The notes under the pieces were generated by a model. The model made no database searches and was not told the origin of the DNA. It saw only the letters and a program-made list of their open reading frames with translations. DNA of 64,000 bases. It comes from Clostridium estertheticum. Its GTDB lineage: Bacteria > Bacillota > Clostridia > Clostridiales > Clostridiaceae. The stretch spans positions 1,922,001-1,986,000 of the forward strand of contig NZ_CP086239.1 of NCBI RefSeq assembly GCF_026650985.1, written 5' to 3'. Position numbers and translations under genes: made by a program. Of this stretch, positions 1 to 8,786 are shown piece by piece (positions within the stretch are counted from its first letter, which is position 1; every line of letters starts with the position of its first letter).

Positions 1-1549
1 CAGTTAACGGATCCAAGGTTATTGATGAATTTACAGCTGAAGCTGCCTTTATTTGGGAAGCTGGAATTTTTTGAGTAATGTTTATACCAGCTGTATTTAA
101 TATTTTGTATTTGAATGTAGCTGTGTTATTCCCTGTATTTGTTAATTGAGTTGACACAAGATCAATTTTGGCTACAGCTGAAGAATTTATTGAAGCATTT
201 ACCCCAGTTGGTCTAAGTGCAGTTGAATCAACAGTTATTGCAGTATTATCAGATTTTATGAGTGTAGCGCCATCAGTGCTATCACCCACCGCAACATATC
301 CACCATCCGAAGTCTGTTGCACAGACTTAAACTTATCACCATACTTTGCGCCGCCGAAGCTCTTGAACCACTCGCTAGTTCCGCTTTTATTGAATTTAAC
401 AAGAAGCATCTTCTCATATCCCGCTACAAGGTAGCCGCCTGTTGAGAAAGATGTGCCTGCCGCTACATATCCACCATCCGAAGTCTGCTGTACACTATAG
501 AACTCCGAGCCAGCAAAACCTGAGTCGCTAAAGTTCTTTATCCATTCGTTGGTGCCACTTTTGTTGAATTTGATGATACTCGCGCCTCCTGTGCCTTTAT
601 TTCTAACTCCAGTAAAATCGCCGTCGGTTGACGCAGAATAAGCTGCCGCGATATACCCGCCGTCTGAAGTCTGCTGTACACTACTTAAACCATCACTATC
701 CGAGCCACCGACATCCTTGATCCATTCATTGGTGCCACTTTTATCGAATTTAACAAGAATCGCGTCAGCTGAGCCTTTATTGACACCAGTAAAATCACCA
801 TTGTTGGACTCAGAATTGCCCGCTGCGATATACCCGCCATCCGAAGTCTGCTGCACACTACGAAAGTAATCATTTAAACCACCACTAGTGGCCTTGATCC
901 ATTCGGTGGTGCCATTTTTATCGAATTTTACAAGAATCGCATCAGCTGAACCTTTATTGCCAACTCCAGTAAAATCACCGTTGCTGGACTCGGAATAACC
1001 CGCAGCGATATATCCGCCATCTAAAGTTTGCTGTACAGAATAAAATCTATCAATGTTTTTGCCTCCAATGTCCTTAATCCATTCGGTGGTACCGTTTTTG
1101 TTAAATTTGATGAGAGTCGCGTCGAGAGATCCTTTATTACCAACTCCAGCGAAATCACCATCAGTTGACTCGGAACAACCCACAGCGATATATCCGCCGT
1201 CCGAAGTCTGCTTCACACTACTCAACAGATCTCCTTTCGTGCCACCAAGAGCCTTGATCCACTTAGTTGTGCCATCGCTGTTAAACTTAACAAGGGTTGC
1301 GTCATTTAACCCTTTATAGACAACTCCCGCAAAATCGCCATCGGCTCCTACAAAAGTGCCCGCTGCGATATATCCCCCATCAGAAGTCTGCTGCACCGAT
1401 TCAAACGCACCCATACCCGTGTCGCCGCTGCCAAGAGCCTTCATAAAATTCAATGTATTGGAGGACGTCGCAGCACCCGCCGTGTTTGTCATCCCCACCA
1501 TGAGTGCAAAGCACATGGTCAACGAAGCCAGCATCTTTTTCTTTTTCAT
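1..1549 (-). CDS. Secreted tandem-repeat, beta-propeller-like protein, copy 1 (3' end outside window)
   Basis: The reading frame is open from an ATG at 1549 to the window edge, so the C-terminus is missing. The N-terminus (MKKKKMLAS) starts a signal peptide like that of the copy at 41265-42875. The body consists of repeats of about 60 residues, each with an SVQQTSDGGYIAAG core, a GDFxGVxNKG loop and a D/AxLVKFxxxGTTEWIK strand; about seven repeats suggest a seven-bladed beta-propeller. A non-repeat tail follows, containing TQKIPASQIKAA. Unlike the other copy, this tail continues in frame to the edge. Repeat DNA is GC-richer than its surroundings (31 of 60 bases in 1201-1260 are G/C). The protein should be exported; its ligand is unknown. 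Function is not assigned beyond fold type. Confidence 0.8.
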   Translation of the reverse strand, partial: MKKKKMLASLTMCFALMVGMTNTAGAATSSNTLNFMKALGSGDTGMGAFESVQQTSDGGYIAAGTFVGADGDFAGVVYKGLNDATLVKFNSDGTTKWIKALGGTKGDLLSSVKQTSDGGYIAVGCSESTDGDFAGVGNKGSLDATLIKFNKNGTTEWIKDIGGKNIDRFYSVQQTLDGGYIAAGYSESSNGDFTGVGNKGSADAILVKFDKNGTTEWIKATSGGLNDYFRSVQQTSDGGYIAAGNSESNNGDFTGVNKGSADAILVKFDKSGTNEWIKDVGGSDSDGLSSVQQTSDGGYIAAAYSASTDGDFTGVRNKGTGGASIIKFNKSGTNEWIKNFSDSGFAGSEFYSVQQTSDGGYVAAGTSFSTGGYLVAGYEKMLLVKFNKSGTSEWFKSFGGAKYGDKFKSVQQTSDGGYVAVGDSTDGATLIKSDNTAITVDSTALRPTGVNASINSSAVAKIDLVSTQLTNTGNNTATFKYKILNTAGINITQKIPASQIKAASAVNSSITLDPLT

Positions 1550-1664
1550 TATCATATTAGTGTTTCACTCCTTACCATTTTAATTTTAGCGATATAAATA
1601 AAATTTCGTTTTGTCATTTTATTATACCATTAAATACTATTTTTACAATCTTATAGGAGTTGTT
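1..1664. repeat. Long duplicated block shared with about 41380-42983
   Basis: The propeller gene and its upstream region up to the sequence TTATAGGAGTTGTT are nearly identical to 41380-42983 on the same strand. The match stops abruptly after GTTGTT: here it continues with a regulator fragment, there with unrelated sequence. This is a dispersed direct duplication about 41 kb apart. Confidence 0.85.
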
Positions 1665-1760
1665 GACAGTCCACGAGAAAACTATATCGATGGTATTTGG
1701 AATAAAGAAAACGAAGATGAATGGCTTACTGAGTTACAAATACCTTTGATAAAAAAATAA
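1665..1760 (+). pseudogene. C-terminal scrap of a GyrI-like effector-binding protein
   Basis: An open stretch without a start encodes DSPRENYIDGIWNKENEDEW and then ends in LTELQIPLIKK before TAA. This matches the last 30 or so residues of AraC/MerR-type regulators with a GyrI-like ligand domain, such as the one ending in EIWIPVKKK at 5101. The rest of the gene is missing. The scrap abuts the end of the duplicated propeller block, so it was probably cut off when that block inserted. Confidence 0.7.
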
Positions 1761-1807
1761 TCTTCATTTGCACTTATGTCTCTCACTTAGTTAGTATTAT
1801 CAATACT

Positions 1808-1885
1808 ATAATTGTACTTTAACTAACTGGTTTTGGGCAAAAAAATAAGAGCTTTATCATTTAGTGATTAAACCCTAGATATATA
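1808..1885. repeat. Dispersed repeat, second copy at about 29270-29352
   Basis: The stretch containing AAGAGCTTTATCATTTAGTG and TTAAACCCTAGATATAT recurs at about 29270-29352 with few changes. No coding content is seen. It lies between the regulator scrap and the MerR gene terminator. Confidence 0.6.
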
Positions 1886-1980
1886 AATAATTCCATTGGA
1901 ACATTCTAAATAATACAATGGGGCTCTCTTAAAAGTCGAATTCATGAATTATAAAAAATATAACTTTCATTTATAATGTA

Positions 1981-2025
1981 AAAAGCTATGAAATTAAGAG
2001 ATTAATCTTAAATTTCATAGCTTTT
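1981..2025 (-). terminator. Terminator of the MerR-type gene
   Basis: AAAAGCTATGAAATT pairs with AATTTCATAGCTTTT around a short AT-rich loop. On the minus strand it directly follows the stop of the 2037-2846 gene. The arms end in A/T runs, so it may work in both directions. Confidence 0.75.
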
Positions 2026-2036
2026 AATTGCTTTTT

Positions 2037-2846
2037 TTACTTTTTTACTGGTATCTGTATTTCGCTCAAGTAATCCTCTGTCCTTTTTTCATTGCAAGGT
2101 CCTTTTATAGCAACTTGACGTGGATTTCCTATCATAATATATCCATTTTCCTCAATCCAATTTGCTAAGAAATTATATGCTTCTGCTACATTTGAATAAT
2201 CTCCTGGAACTAATATGATAGCAGCTTGATCCACTGCCTCAGTTTCCTTGAATGTAAATCCGTCTTCGTCCTTCATTAGATTATCCACACCCACTACTAC
2301 CTCTGCATCAACTTCACCTTCTTTATAACCTGCATCGTGATAGGTAGAATAAGCTATGTTATTGCAGTGAATATTTTTTTTAATTACGTATTCACCCAAT
2401 CTTATCCAAAGCATTCCTTCTGCTTCATAAGTTGGTATAACATTCCTTAAAGAAATAACCTTATAGCTTGGTAGTGATTTTAATGTAACATTATAACTCA
2501 TATTAACCCTCTCCTTTTTCATATCCTTAATGGCAGCGTTGATTTTTTCAAGTCTTATTTCCTCAGCTCTTATATTGTTCTCAATTTCTTGACCTTTGAC
2601 TTTTAAAATATCTTCTAGCTTTTCCTCAGATTTTTCTTTCATAAACACTGCTATATCAGCTACGTTAAAGCTCATGTCTCTCAATGGCATTACTAGGTTA
2701 ATGTCTGAAATCTGTTTTGCCGAATAATATCTATATCCTGTGAAGTCATCAATTTTAGCAGGATTAAAAAGTCCAACTTCATCATAATACCTGAGCATGC
2801 GGACGGACACTCTGGTCAACTTGGAAAAATCTCCAATCTTGAACAT
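2037..2846 (-). CDS. MerR-family regulator with GyrI-like ligand-binding domain (BmrR type)
   Basis: The 269-residue protein starts with a MerR winged helix-turn-helix (residues 1-70: FKIGDFSKLTRVSVRMLRYY, then DEVGLF and GYRYYSAKQ). A coiled-coil dimerisation helix covers about 75-120, and a GyrI-like effector domain covers about 125-269 and ends in SEIQIPVKK. BmrR-type regulators bind cationic or hydrophobic compounds and remodel a long-spacer promoter, usually of an efflux gene. No efflux gene is adjacent here, so the target is unknown. The palindrome CATTCGAATG at 2872-2881, 26 bases ahead of the start, may be its own operator. The start is the only Met before the HTH. Family call is firm; ligand is not known. 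Confidence 0.9.
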   Translation of the reverse strand: MFKIGDFSKLTRVSVRMLRYYDEVGLFNPAKIDDFTGYRYYSAKQISDINLVMPLRDMSFNVADIAVFMKEKSEEKLEDILKVKGQEIENNIRAEEIRLEKINAAIKDMKKERVNMSYNVTLKSLPSYKVISLRNVIPTYEAEGMLWIRLGEYVIKKNIHCNNIAYSTYHDAGYKEGEVDAEVVVGVDNLMKDEDGFTFKETEAVDQAAIILVPGDYSNVAEAYNFLANWIEENGYIMIGNPRQVAIKGPCNEKRTEDYLSEIQIPVKK

Positions 2847-2871
2847 AAAATCAACTCCTCTAAATTACTGC

Positions 2872-2881
2872 CATTCGAATG
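2872..2881. promoter_or_regulatory. Candidate operator, palindrome CATTCGAATG
   Basis: A perfect 10-bp palindrome lies 26 bases upstream of the MerR-type start codon. MerR proteins bind dyads in their own promoters. No clear -35/-10 pair was identified, so this is a weak call. Confidence 0.3.
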
Positions 2882-3463
2882 ACATCTTTATAATAATGCC
2901 TAACACCATGTGAGAGTCAATATTAAATTTATATTTAGTATATATCACCAATTAATACATATCAATTCTTGTTCATTTTTGTAATTTATTTAGGAGTCGG
3001 GTATCATTTAATTATAGATTTTTGAGATCCTTACAAGTAATGGAATATGATATGGATATATATGTTACAATAGAGTATAGAAATTGTATCACAATTATAA
3101 AATATTACATCTCAATGGCAGGGATATTGTTCATTACTCTGTTAAAGATTGGGGGACTATAGTTTGATATTAGCGCTAAAAAAATACGAAAAAAGAAAAA
3201 CTCAATATAATCTATTACTTAATAAAAAGGTGATTTTCATAATACATTGTGCCTAATACTATCATAAAGTCCTTGTTAATGCTAAAGCGGGAGAAACATT
3301 AGAGTATGTCATGAGTTTTGCTATGATATAACACGAACTTTATTAATTGATATATTCCTTAACGTTTGATGTACTCCTGTATTGAATAGCATTCAATTTT
3401 TATTAACCTTATTATGATTTAGCCTCCATTGTATAGATTTTTGAACTAACTTATATATCAAAT
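2882..3463. other. Gene-free stretch
   Basis: AT-rich intergenic sequence. Short open stretches (for example around 3270-3330) resemble coding remnants, but none could be matched to a family. No hairpin with a T run stands out. Confidence 0.5.
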
Positions 3464-4102
3464 ATGGTAGGGGTTTCGGCTGGTGCTGTTTGTAAATGGG
3501 AAACTGGGAACTCATTTCCAGATATTGAACTACTTGCACCGCTTGCACGTGCATTAAATATTTCATTAGATGAACTATTATCTTTTAATTCTAAACTGTT
3601 AGAAGATGATGTGATTAACATTAAGAAAAAATTGACAGAAGTATATATACAAGAAGGCTATGACGCAGGATACGAAAAGTGCAAAGGACTTTTAAATGAA
3701 TACCCTAATAGCGTGTATCTCAAGTTGACAATTGCTGAACTTATACAAATGTATTCAATGATGTACGCAGATAAGTCCGAGAAACTCTTTAAACCCAAAA
3801 TGGAATGTGCTCTTAAATTATTAGACCAAATTGTAACAAGCAAAGATTCTAAATATATGTCTAAGGCTCTCTTTTCTATTGCCAGTATTCAAATGATGTT
3901 AGAAAACTATGATGAAAGCGAAAAAGCATTAAAAGAACTTTCAACCTCATCATCTATAGATCCTATGACAATTTACCCAATGCTATTGCAACGTCAAGGC
4001 AAAAATGATGAAGCTAAAGTCCAAGGTGAAAATATGCTTTTATCACATATAATTCAAAGCACTTCAATGCTTGCTACCAATTTGATGCTATCAGGGATTT
4101 AA
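3464..4102 (+). pseudogene. XRE-family regulator with TPR-like tail, N-terminally truncated
   Basis: The frame opens inside a Cro/XRE helix-turn-helix: VSAGAVCKWETGNSFPDIEL, then LARALNISLDELLSF. In intact family members about 20 residues carrying helices 1 and 2 precede this point, and none are found upstream. The rest (about residues 50-212) is helical, with paired LxxxxY/A patterns like tetratricopeptide repeats, as in Clostridium XRE-TPR regulators. No good ribosome binding site precedes the ATG. The product, if made, lacks half its DNA-binding domain, so I call it a remnant. A frame error in an unrecognised upstream part is the alternative. Confidence 0.65.
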
Positions 4103-4243
4103 AAATAGTTGTAAATATGTTAATATTTACAGTAAATATGGTATTATTGAATAATCTTTCAGACAAGACAAAACATAACACAAAAAGTCGGGAACAACCG
4201 CTTGAAAAGAGATACGATATATGTACAGACAGGGGGGATGATT

Positions 4244-5101
4244 ATGGGGTGGATTGAAGAAATCGGTGAAGCTATCAACTATATTGAGGAGAATATCACT
4301 GAAGAAATCGCAATAAAAAATATTGCAAAAAAAGTACTTATGTCTCCGTTCTATTTCCAAAAAGGCTTTGCAATGCTTTGTGGTTTTACGGTGGGAGAGT
4401 ACATCAGACAACGCAGGCTTACCCTTGCCGGCAGTGAGCTTGTTTTTGCTGATGAAAAAATCATTGATATTGCACTGAAATATGGCTATGCCTCACCAGA
4501 TAGTTTCACAAAAGCTTTTACTCGATTCCATGGTGTCACACCTACTGCTGTTCGAAAAGATGGAGCAATGATTAAATCGTTTGCTCCGCTGAAAATCAAA
4601 TTTTCATTGGAAGGCGGTTATATTATGGATTACAAAATTGTTAAAAAAGATTCGTTTACTGTCATAGGCGTATCAAAGGTATTTAAATATGATAGTGCAA
4701 CTACAGAAATCCCACAGTTTTGGACAGAGCATCATCAAACAGGAAAAGGGAAATTTGTATGCGGAATGTACGGAGTATGCATAGATGATAGCATGGGTTC
4801 AGATGAGTTCGAATATTTGATTGCAGACAATTATAATCCGTCCATAGAAATATCTAATGGTTTTGTTACAAAGATTATTCCTAAACACACGTGGGCTGTT
4901 TTTGCTTGCAAAGGCGCAATGCCGAAAACTCTGCAAGATGTGAACAGAAAAATCTTCTCAGAATGGCTGCCTAATTGCAGTGATTATGAAATTTCAGCAG
5001 GTTATAATATAGAAATGTACACCAATACGGCTGATTATCCGCAAGGTAATCAAGATGAAAACTACTACAGTGAAATTTGGATTCCTGTTAAGAAAAAATA
5101 A
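4244..5101 (+). CDS. AraC-family regulator with C-terminal GyrI-like ligand domain
   Basis: The protein has two AraC-type helix-turn-helices at its N-terminus (residues about 5-105: IAKKVLMSPFYFQKGFAMLC, later DIALKYGYASPDSFTKAFTR) and a GyrI-like effector domain (about 125-285) ending in EIWIPVKKK. This layout resembles SoxS/Rob-like regulators that bind small molecules through the C-terminal domain. ATGs lie at 4238 and 4244. I chose 4244 because AGGGGGG at 4231-4237 is then about 6 bases away. No target gene is adjacent. Similar GyrI-tailed regulators or scraps occur at 1665, 2037 and 37889. Confidence 0.88.
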   Translation: MGWIEEIGEAINYIEENITEEIAIKNIAKKVLMSPFYFQKGFAMLCGFTVGEYIRQRRLTLAGSELVFADEKIIDIALKYGYASPDSFTKAFTRFHGVTPTAVRKDGAMIKSFAPLKIKFSLEGGYIMDYKIVKKDSFTVIGVSKVFKYDSATTEIPQFWTEHHQTGKGKFVCGMYGVCIDDSMGSDEFEYLIADNYNPSIEISNGFVTKIIPKHTWAVFACKGAMPKTLQDVNRKIFSEWLPNCSDYEISAGYNIEMYTNTADYPQGNQDENYYSEIWIPVKKK

Positions 5102-5359
5102 CTACGTAAAGGAGCACAATTCGGAGTTTATCAAATTCCAATTTGTAAAGTTGATGTAGAATAATTTTAGATTTAGTTTTTGTTGTATCTTTCTTTTATA
5201 TGTCTCAAGTACCCACATATTTAATGATATGGGGGTACTTTATTTATTCTCTATAGTAATATTATTAGTAAATATACTTAATTTATGATAATTATGGTAT
5301 GATCAAATATGTAGTGTTAGTAGAAATTGTACTTTATAGTGAGTAAATAAGGGAGAAGA

Positions 5360-5836
5360 GTGATTAGTTTGTCTGAAAATAAAGAATATACATTTAAAAG
5401 AGAACCTTCTGAACCATTTAATAATTTAATTTATACAGTTTGTATATTTCCAATCCTGTTTCATATCAGGGATTTTACAGCAAATTCTATCTACGAAAGA
5501 CTGTATGGACTATTTATTGCAGGTACTTTTATTGTATTAATTTTAAATCAATTATATATAATTATTAATAAAAGATATAAATTATCAGATTTAATTATAG
5601 ATAACAACCATATAACTATTAAAAAATGGTTTTTGATGAGATATTATACAATAGATTTACAACAAATTAAAAATATTACTGAATTGCTGCTTACATTGGA
5701 CAATTTAATAGAAATTACTCTTATGAATAACAAAAAGATAAGATTGAGTTTAAAGGGTTATTCAAATAATGATAAAAAATTGATAAGTAACCAATTTAAA
5801 GTAATTAATTCAAATCTAGAAATTCAACTCAATTAA
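5360..5836 (+). CDS. Small membrane protein, possible bacterial PH-like domain
   Basis: This is a 158-residue protein with a GTG start behind GGGAGAAGA. Two hydrophobic segments (about residues 22-38 and 48-68) are followed by a soluble beta-rich part (about 72-158). The latter alternates strands such as YKLSDLIIDNNHITIKKWFL and ITLMNNKKIRLSLKGYS, which resembles the membrane-anchored bPH2 family. I do not recognise a specific homologue. It is followed by another small membrane protein (5980), and both may be accessory genes. Function is unknown. Confidence 0.6.
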   Translation: MISLSENKEYTFKREPSEPFNNLIYTVCIFPILFHIRDFTANSIYERLYGLFIAGTFIVLILNQLYIIINKRYKLSDLIIDNNHITIKKWFLMRYYTIDLQQIKNITELLLTLDNLIEITLMNNKKIRLSLKGYSNNDKKLISNQFKVINSNLEIQLN

Positions 5837-5979
5837 AATATAGAAAAAGTAAGCTGCTTTACTAGGATTATCACTACAATTATAATTATTGGAATAACGG
5901 CTTTTTTCATTCGATGGTTAAATCATAATTAGTAAAATACTATCATGTAAATTATTGCGTAGTAAAAAGGGGGATCACT

Positions 5980-6471
5980 TTGTCATACTTAATTTTAGGA
6001 TTTAGTTTATTAGTAATTTTTTTAATGATATCATCAAAAAATATTTTTTATAAATATTCTGACAGAATTAATTTAAAGATAAAGAAAAGATTAGACACAA
6101 TGTTGAAATTCACTAAAATTGCTCCAATAATAGTTTTATTTATTATATTGACTTTGACTCTTACTTATTTTAAAACTAAATATGCAATTAGGTTATCTCA
6201 CGCGTTGCTTGTGTTAAGTTTTTGGATGTGTACTATAATTTTTTATTACATCATTGCAGAAATAGCAATAATAAAAAAAGTAGTTATTATAATACCTACC
6301 ATTGGATTGATAATATCTATATGCAATGCAATTTATTTAACACCCTTATTGCATTATGAAAACATATTCCAAAATATTAATATAATGATTCCAAATCTCT
6401 TTGGATTGATTATGCTAATAGTAGCGTATTATATAACCTATCTTTTTCTGAAAAAGGGGATTAAAAAATAA
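5980..6471 (+). CDS. Hypothetical polytopic membrane protein
   Basis: A 163-residue, very hydrophobic protein starts with TTG behind a GGGGGA ribosome binding site at about 5968-5973. About five membrane segments are visible (residues about 1-18, 47-66, 72-95, 100-122 and 135-157), with a basic C-terminal end (FLKKGIKK). No family motif was recognised. It lies tail-to-tail with the sol operon, with about 130 bases between the two stops. Confidence 0.6.
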   Translation: MSYLILGFSLLVIFLMISSKNIFYKYSDRINLKIKKRLDTMLKFTKIAPIIVLFIILTLTLTYFKTKYAIRLSHALLVLSFWMCTIIFYYIIAEIAIIKKVVIIIPTIGLIISICNAIYLTPLLHYENIFQNINIMIPNLFGLIMLIVAYYITYLFLKKGIKK

Positions 6472-6604
6472 AGTGAATGTAGCACAAGTGTAATTGCATA
6501 ATACCTACTTGAAATTTCGTCATCAAAGAATCCTTGGCAAGAAGTTACATGAACTTGTTCATTTTGTGAATTCATTGCAAGAAGATCTAATGGTACTTGA
6601 TGCT

Positions 6605-7351
6605 CTAATTCTTTGCAAGATAATCGTACACAACATGAGGTGATGCAAGAGTTAAATCTGTAAGAATATGTGATGCAGATACAACTTCTAAGACTTGTAA
6701 ATCAGCTAAAGGAGCTAAAGCGTGACTGAATAATTGCAGACGTGCACAACCAGTCCATGCACCGTGTATGGTAATATCCTTATTCTGTGTACATATAATT
6801 TCACAAATTCTTGGTTTTCCATCGTAGCCTTGTAAAATTTTCAGCATAAAGCTAGGGCGAGAAATTTGATTATAAGCTTCCTTAATATCTAGAGGTTCAT
6901 GTTTATAACCCATTGTAGCAGTGGCAACTCGTAATGAGCCATAGTTTAGTGTACCAACTAATGTATCTGAGTCAACAAATAGCTTTGGAGTACCCAGTTT
7001 CTTAGGATAAGCACTAATCTCTCTTCCAACAGCAATGGCTGGGTGATTGTCTAAGTACATCATATGTAGATAATCACCTTTAATCCCATTATACTTTACT
7101 GGAATAACCTGCCCACATTCAGTGTAGGATCCCAATCCAGTAACATCAGGCATAGCCATCATTTCAAATCTAACTAGTGGCTCATCTTCATCTAATTCTA
7201 ATGGTTCTGGCACCATTTTCCGAAGTGCCACAAGGTCAGTACGGTATAGTATATTTAAGTATTCCCTATTATGGAACTTATATGGTCCTTTTGGGAATGC
7301 TGGAGCAGTAAGTGGGGTTGTAATTTGTTTAGATATTTCACTTTCTAACAT
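6605..7351 (-). CDS. adc: Acetoacetate decarboxylase
   Basis: The enzyme converts acetoacetate to acetone and CO2 in the cytosol and so pulls the CoA-transferase reaction forward. The 248-residue length matches the clostridial family. The Schiff-base lysine lies in EISAYPKKLG (Lys117, with Lys118 as the pKa-lowering neighbour; Lys115/116 in C. acetobutylicum). The sequence also has the expected LRKMVPEPLE and GAWTGCARLQLF segments. It is the last gene of the ald-ctfA-ctfB-adc operon, 45 bases after ctfB, so it is probably co-transcribed. In C. acetobutylicum adc is a separate, convergent gene, so this order places the operon with the C. beijerinckii type. Confidence 0.97.
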   Translation of the reverse strand: MLESEISKQITTPLTAPAFPKGPYKFHNREYLNILYRTDLVALRKMVPEPLELDEDEPLVRFEMMAMPDVTGLGSYTECGQVIPVKYNGIKGDYLHMMYLDNHPAIAVGREISAYPKKLGTPKLFVDSDTLVGTLNYGSLRVATATMGYKHEPLDIKEAYNQISRPSFMLKILQGYDGKPRICEIICTQNKDITIHGAWTGCARLQLFSHALAPLADLQVLEVVSASHILTDLTLASPHVVYDYLAKN

Positions 7352-7396
7352 AAAATATTCACTCTCTTTTCTTATTTTTTAATTATCGATAAATTT

Positions 7397-8062
7397 TTAT
7401 ACATCCATAATTTTTATATTATCTGGAATAATTAAAGTTGCTTCTGTTACAGATTTAATTTCATCAATTGTTGTATCTTTATGAATTTCTTTTAAAAGTA
7501 GTCCATTAGCTGTTACTTCAATTACACAAAGTTCTGTAACAATTAAATTTACTTGAGATTTTGCAGTGAGTGGCAGTGTACATTTTTTAAGAATTTTAGG
7601 TTTTCCTTTTCCAGTATGTCGCATGGCTATAATTACTACATTTGCACCCATTACTAAATCCATAGCACCGCCCATTCCAGGTACCATTTTGCCTGGAACA
7701 ATCCAATTAGCTAAATTCCCTTTTTCATCTACTTCTAAAGCTCCAAGCACAGTAACATCAACATGTCCGCCTCTAATTAGTGCAAAGGACATAGAACTAT
7801 CAAAGAATGAACCCTCTGGAAGTACAGTTACACACTGTCCACCTGCATTAATTAAATTTGTATCTTCTTGTCCTGCTTTTGCTTTTGGACCCATGCCGAC
7901 AATACCATTTTCCGATTGAAAAGTAATATGCATTCCCTTTGGCACATAATTTCCCACCAAAGTTGGAAGCCCTATACCAAGATTTACAAGTTGACCATCT
8001 TTTAATTCTTTTGCAACTCTTTTAGCAATAATTTCTTTTGCTAACTTACTATCTGTAATCAT
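7397..8062 (-). CDS. ctfB: Acetoacetyl-CoA:acetate/butyrate CoA-transferase, subunit B
   Basis: This subunit carries the catalytic glutamate of the family I CoA-transferase, seen here in SENGIVGMG (Glu51). It works with CtfA to move CoA from acetoacetyl-CoA to acetate or butyrate, re-assimilating acids during solvent formation. The 221-residue length is normal. The [11 protein letters not shown] and [19 protein letters not shown] segments are typical. Its start codon overlaps the ctfA stop by one base (TAATG), which implies translational coupling. Confidence 0.97.
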   Translation of the reverse strand: MITDSKLAKEIIAKRVAKELKDGQLVNLGIGLPTLVGNYVPKGMHITFQSENGIVGMGPKAKAGQEDTNLINAGGQCVTVLPEGSFFDSSMSFALIRGGHVDVTVLGALEVDEKGNLANWIVPGKMVPGMGGAMDLVMGANVVIIAMRHTGKGKPKILKKCTLPLTAKSQVNLIVTELCVIEVTANGLLLKEIHKDTTIDEIKSVTEATLIIPDNIKIMDV

Positions 8063-8715
8063 TAAACTGCCTCCTTTACAATATAATTCACAAGTACACC
8101 AGGAGTCATTATATCTTCTGTTCTTAATTGTTCACATTTTACTAAGCTTTCAGCTTCCATTATTACCGTTTTTGCAGCCATTGCAATATAAGGATTGAAA
8201 TTTTTTGTAGTTGCCTTATAGTAGGTATTCCCAAACTCATCTACTATACTGCCTTTTACAAGTGATACATCTGCCTTTAACGGAAGTTCTAACAAATAAT
8301 TAGTATTGCTAATTGTAATTATTCTTTTTCCATTTTCTACAATAGTTCCTAGTCCAGTTGGTGTTAATACACCGCCTAGACCAGATCCAGCTGCGCGGAT
8401 TCTTTCAATTAACGTTCCTTGTGGAGAAAGTTCTACTTCCATTTCACCAGTATTCATCCTTCTTCCAGTCTCAGGATTGGTTCCAATATGTGAAGCAATC
8501 ACTTTCTTTACTTGACCATTCACAACCAATTTTCCTATACCTTTATCTGGAAAACCTGTATCATTTGCAATGATGGTTAAATCCTTTATATTTAAATCAA
8601 CCAACATATCTATTATTGTGTCAGGGGTTCCACAATCTAAAAAACCACCGATCATAATTGTCATTCCATCTTTAAAAATAGACTTTAATTCTTCTATTTC
8701 AAATATTTTATTCAT
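8062..8715 (-). CDS. ctfA: Acetoacetyl-CoA:acetate/butyrate CoA-transferase, subunit A
   Basis: The 217-residue alpha subunit has the family's N-terminal [16 protein letters not shown] nucleotide-side motif, the [20 protein letters not shown] segment and the [11 protein letters not shown] region. It forms a heteromer with CtfB (next gene, one-base overlap). The ATG at 8715 follows GAAAGGAGCT, a good ribosome binding site. It lies 71 bases after ald in the sol operon. Confidence 0.97.
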   Translation of the reverse strand: MNKIFEIEELKSIFKDGMTIMIGGFLDCGTPDTIIDMLVDLNIKDLTIIANDTGFPDKGIGKLVVNGQVKKVIASHIGTNPETGRRMNTGEMEVELSPQGTLIERIRAAGSGLGGVLTPTGLGTIVENGKRIITISNTNYLLELPLKADVSLVKGSIVDEFGNTYYKATTKNFNPYIAMAAKTVIMEAESLVKCEQLRTEDIMTPGVLVNYIVKEAV

Positions 8716-8786
8716 GTTAATAGCTCCTTTCTAACAGTATAAATTTTTTTGATGGAAATGTAGGCAGTCACTTACTCTATTAAAAG

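Noticed and set aside
168-1583. Plus-strand frames of 75-88 codons rich in Pro and Ser, repeated at 41497-42975
   Set aside because: They are antisense shadows of the repeat-coding propeller genes; periodic repeats keep the other strand open.
5844-5931. Short hydrophobic stretch ending in TAFFIRWLNHN
   Set aside because: No start codon; preceded by an in-frame stop. Possibly a scrap, but not enough to call a gene.
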